Shown here: positions 62,238 to 64,000 of the stretch, one piece after another
How positions within the stretch are numbered: the first letter of the stretch is position 1
Layout of the letters: every line of letters begins with the position of its first letter
From: Scytolyngbya sp. HA4215-MV1
Lineage (GTDB): Bacteria > Cyanobacteriota > Cyanobacteriia > Leptolyngbyales > Leptolyngbyaceae
NCBI GenBank assembly: GCA_019359045.1
Contig: JAHHIA010000015.1
Location: forward strand, 1 to 64,000
DNA length: 64,000 nt
Reading direction: 5' to 3'
Position numbers and translations under genes: made by a program
Notes under the pieces: model-generated
Seen by the model: the letters and a program-made list of their open reading frames with translations, nothing else
Database searches by the model: none
Told to the model about the DNA's origin: nothing

Positions 62238-62612
62238 CTAGATTTCGGTTTTGGTATTGAAATCGTTTTTTCGAGCGACCAAATAGTTGCTCAAAAATGT
62301 ATTAACAAATGACAGGATGACGGGCCCAACGATGATCGCCAACCATCCTTGAACCGTAAACCCAGGCACCACGACAGCGGCAAGCCAGAAGCAAATACCA
62401 TTCACAATCAAAGAAAACAATCCTAAACTTAGAACGTTGAGTGGCAGGGAAAGAACTGACAAAATAGGTTTTACAGAAGCGTTCACCAGCCCTACAGAAA
62501 ATGCTGCAATGATGGCTGCGGGGAAAGTGGCAATGTCAACTCCAGGCACCACTAAATCAACTACAAGTAAGCTTAATGCAGTTGCCAAAGTGGTAAAAAG
62601 AATTCCCAACAT
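62238..62612 (-). CDS. Phage-holin-family (YvlD-like) four-helix membrane protein
   Basis: 124 codons from ATG at 62612. Four membrane helices are visible (ILFTTLATALSLLVVDLVVPGVDI, FPAAIIAAFSVGLVNASVKPIL, SLPLNVLSLGLFSLIVNGICFWLAAVVVPGF, WLAIIVGPVILSFVNTFLSNYLV). The VNASVKPIL and NxLSLGLFSLIVN motifs define the family. Chromosomal members such as YvlD in Bacillus are envelope-stress proteins, not phage lysis proteins; that is assumed here because no phage genes are near. Confidence 0.92.
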   Translation of the reverse strand: MLGILFTTLATALSLLVVDLVVPGVDIATFPAAIIAAFSVGLVNASVKPILSVLSLPLNVLSLGLFSLIVNGICFWLAAVVVPGFTVQGWLAIIVGPVILSFVNTFLSNYLVARKNDFNTKTEI

Positions 62613-62671
62613 CTTATCTCCTTAGTAAAAGTAATAATTGGCAGTAGAGCAAATTATCTACAGTGACTGAA

Positions 62672-63019
62672 CTAAATCAGACCCGTTCCTTTGCCCCGGT
62701 TATCTTCTTCAGCAGTCAATTTACCGGTCTCGTCAGTTTGGTTGATTTCTTGCAATTCCTGCTGTCTTTGGGCGACTTCAGCTTCTTTCTGAGCGCGGGC
62801 ATCACCCGGCACTTCATAATACATTTCAGGTTCGACGGCAAAGTTATCAACTAAGCCTTCTTTATCGACCGTATAGCCACCAGTGGTGTCTACACTATCT
62901 GGATCGGTGTTTTCAGGAATTTGCTTATAGCCTTCGCCTTCCCGTTCTTTACGGGCGGCAGTTTCGGCGGGAACAATTTCTCTATCGTAAGTGTCACTAG
63001 ACGCTTGTGGGTTAGTCAT
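62672..63019 (-). CDS. Acidic, disordered hypothetical protein
   Basis: 115 codons from ATG at 63019. Highly charged with many Glu, Asp and Lys and no hydrophobic core (AETAARKEREGEGYKQIPENTDPDSVDTTGGYTVDKEGLVDNFAVEPEMYYEVPGDARAQ). Composition resembles stress-induced, hydrophilic proteins. Its place between holin-family and CsbD genes fits a stress role. Family not recognised. Confidence 0.8.
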   Translation of the reverse strand: MTNPQASSDTYDREIVPAETAARKEREGEGYKQIPENTDPDSVDTTGGYTVDKEGLVDNFAVEPEMYYEVPGDARAQKEAEVAQRQQELQEINQTDETGKLTAEEDNRGKGTGLI

Positions 63020-63179
63020 AGCGGTGTTCCAAACTCTTTAAGACTGCATTGACAGCATAGGAAAGTTTTAGAAAAAGAACTTCTATCTGGGGCATTGCAT
63101 TGCATTAAAATCGCTACGTCTATTTATAGAGGTTCTCTAAAATTTGGGGGATGGTGCTCTTCGGTTTTCTAAGAAAAGA

Positions 63180-63203
63180 AGGTCTAACAATTTTGTTAGA
63201 CCT
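63180..63203 (-). terminator. Terminator after the CsbD gene
   Basis: Arms AGGTCTAACAA (63180-63190) and TTGTTAGACCT (63193-63203) pair perfectly around two bases. On the minus strand it is followed by TCTTTTCTT. It ends the CsbD transcript. Confidence 0.65.
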
Positions 63204-63260
63204 GCCGTTTTACTTGACTCAACTTTACGGATCAGCTGATACAGATGAATGGAAGGCTGC

Positions 63261-63449
63261 CTAATCGAGATCTTTCTTCAATTCATCTTTAATGTTCTCA
63301 GTGGTATGACGAATATTGGCTTCAACTTGTTTAGCCTTGCCTTCGATTTTTTGCTGAGGATCGCCTGTTACCTCTCCTACAGTTTCTTGAACTTTGCCTT
63401 CCAGGTTTTTAGCCGTTGCTTTTACTCTATCTTCAATGCTCATTTTCAT
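63261..63449 (-). CDS. CsbD-family general stress protein
   Basis: 62 codons from ATG at 63449. The sequence MSIEDRVKATAKNLEGKVQETVGEVTGDPQQKIEGKAKQVEANIRHTTENIKDEL shows the CsbD pattern of paired KxxEGKxQ repeats. CsbD-like proteins are small, abundant and induced by stress in many bacteria; biochemical function is unknown. A strong terminator follows. Confidence 0.95.
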   Translation of the reverse strand: MKMSIEDRVKATAKNLEGKVQETVGEVTGDPQQKIEGKAKQVEANIRHTTENIKDELKKDLD

Positions 63450-63875
63450 GACTCCTTTTTAATTTCTAACGCTTTTATTATTGAATTTTTAGTGCCTGAC
63501 CGAGCGTGCATCCCAGTTTTGCAAATTTGCCTTTGCGATCTATTTCCTTCTCTCATAATGAGACAAGGCGAACCAGATCAAGGTCACTCTCTGCACTCGA
63601 AATACATAGGGTGAGAGCTATAAAAGTGAGAGAACCCCCTCAATGAAAGCTTAATCTGCCTTTTTGAAATCACACTATACCTATCATAGTTTTGAGCTAT
63701 GAGATAAACATCTCTCGAATGAGAGAATACATTAAACGAATAACGGACTCAACCTATATCAAAAGGAGGAAGATGCGATCGCAAGTCGATAATCTTATTT
63801 CTTGAGGTGGAGTGATTTTACGACTTAATTCATCACAATAAAATGTATCCGTCTAGATTGTATCAAAGTAGAACA
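63450..63875. other. Intergenic region between CsbD and Pmp3-like genes
   Basis: 426 bp with divergent promoters. It holds a good Shine-Dalgarno sequence AAAGGAGG directly before ATG at 63773, but the frame is only ten codons. No other feature is seen. Confidence 0.4.
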
Positions 63876-64000
63876 ATGAAATTACTGCGATTGATTCTGG
63901 GTATTTTCTTACCGCCCGTTGGAGTATTTCTAACCTTTGGATTGGGTCCAACGTTAGTGATCAATATTCTGTTGACCTTGCTGGGTTGGGTTCCAGGCAG
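63876..64000 (+). CDS. Pmp3/YqaE-family membrane protein, partial
   Basis: Starts at ATG 63876 and runs off the window at 41 codons. MKLLRLILGIFLPPVGVFLTFGLGPTLVINILLTLLGWVPG matches the UPF0057/Pmp3 family: two membrane helices with an LPPVGVFL loop. Members limit membrane hyperpolarisation under salt or cold in fungi and plants, and similar roles are assumed here. It diverges from the CsbD gene and extends the stress-membrane gene group. Confidence 0.9.
   Translation, partial: MKLLRLILGIFLPPVGVFLTFGLGPTLVINILLTLLGWVPG

Noticed and set aside
62238-62612. Holin-family gene as evidence for a prophage
   Set aside because: No lysis, capsid or integrase genes are near; chromosomal YvlD-like proteins carry the same domain.
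63773-63805. Ten-codon frame after a perfect AAAGGAGG
   Set aside because: Spacing to the ATG is only about three bases and the frame is too short to support; noted because the ribosome site is so strong.

Overview
The window is chromosomal DNA of a cyanobacterium, probably a filamentous Leptolyngbya-like species (the genus is a guess). The evidence is a set of families known almost only from cyanobacteria and plastids: LdpA, Ycf45, DUF1815, DUF2839, DUF2973, DUF3288, DUF6679, a PII protein with the cyanobacterial T-loop serine, and a NIL-domain ferredoxin. The HIP1 octamer GCGATCGC also recurs throughout. There are no rRNA genes, CRISPR arrays or intact prophage, and one tRNA gene.

Layout. 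1-2104 is the 5' part of a large secreted repeat protein (two PPC domains, then 96-residue cadherin-like repeats). 2.5-11.8 kb holds tRNA-Ser(UGA), murG, an NTF2-like protein, glnB with an NtcA-type box, queF, a TPR protein and a universal stress protein. 12.3-21.2 kb holds a secreted transglutaminase-like protein, a Ski2-like helicase, an orphan HlyD adaptor, small cyanobacterial proteins and a creatininase-family hydrolase. 21.3-32.8 kb holds an M61 peptidase, a Crp/Fnr regulator with a palindrome over its start, ycf45, ldpA, a 7TM-HD phosphodiesterase and a DinG-like protein without a P-loop. 32.9-38.4 kb holds small conserved genes, a glycosyltransferase/methyltransferase cluster and an alpha/beta hydrolase.

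38.4-47.0 kb is the accessory part. It contains a frameshifted Rpn-family gene, a dead group II intron, a five-gene small-molecule cassette (Asp/Asn hydroxylase-like, cyclic amidohydrolase, DUF1838, NTF2-like, VOC), and a MNT/HEPN toxin-antitoxin pair in which both genes are broken. 47.0-61.6 kb is mostly housekeeping and signalling: moaE, larB, an SGNH hydrolase, folB, a large secreted helical-repeat protein, a Ser/Thr kinase fused to CHASE2, a MscS channel with a cyclic-nucleotide domain, a membrane GTPase, thrS and a NIL ferredoxin. 61.7-64.0 kb groups small membrane or stress proteins (GlsB/YeaQ, holin-family, CsbD, Pmp3), several followed by strong terminators.

The best candidates for something undescribed are the 41.0-45.8 kb cassette, the kinase-CHASE2/MscS-CNBD pair, the structured leader before the DUF1815 gene, and the 51-bp palindrome at 20.1 kb. 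Function is inferred from family resemblance and conserved residues; nothing was searched or computed beyond reading the sequence.
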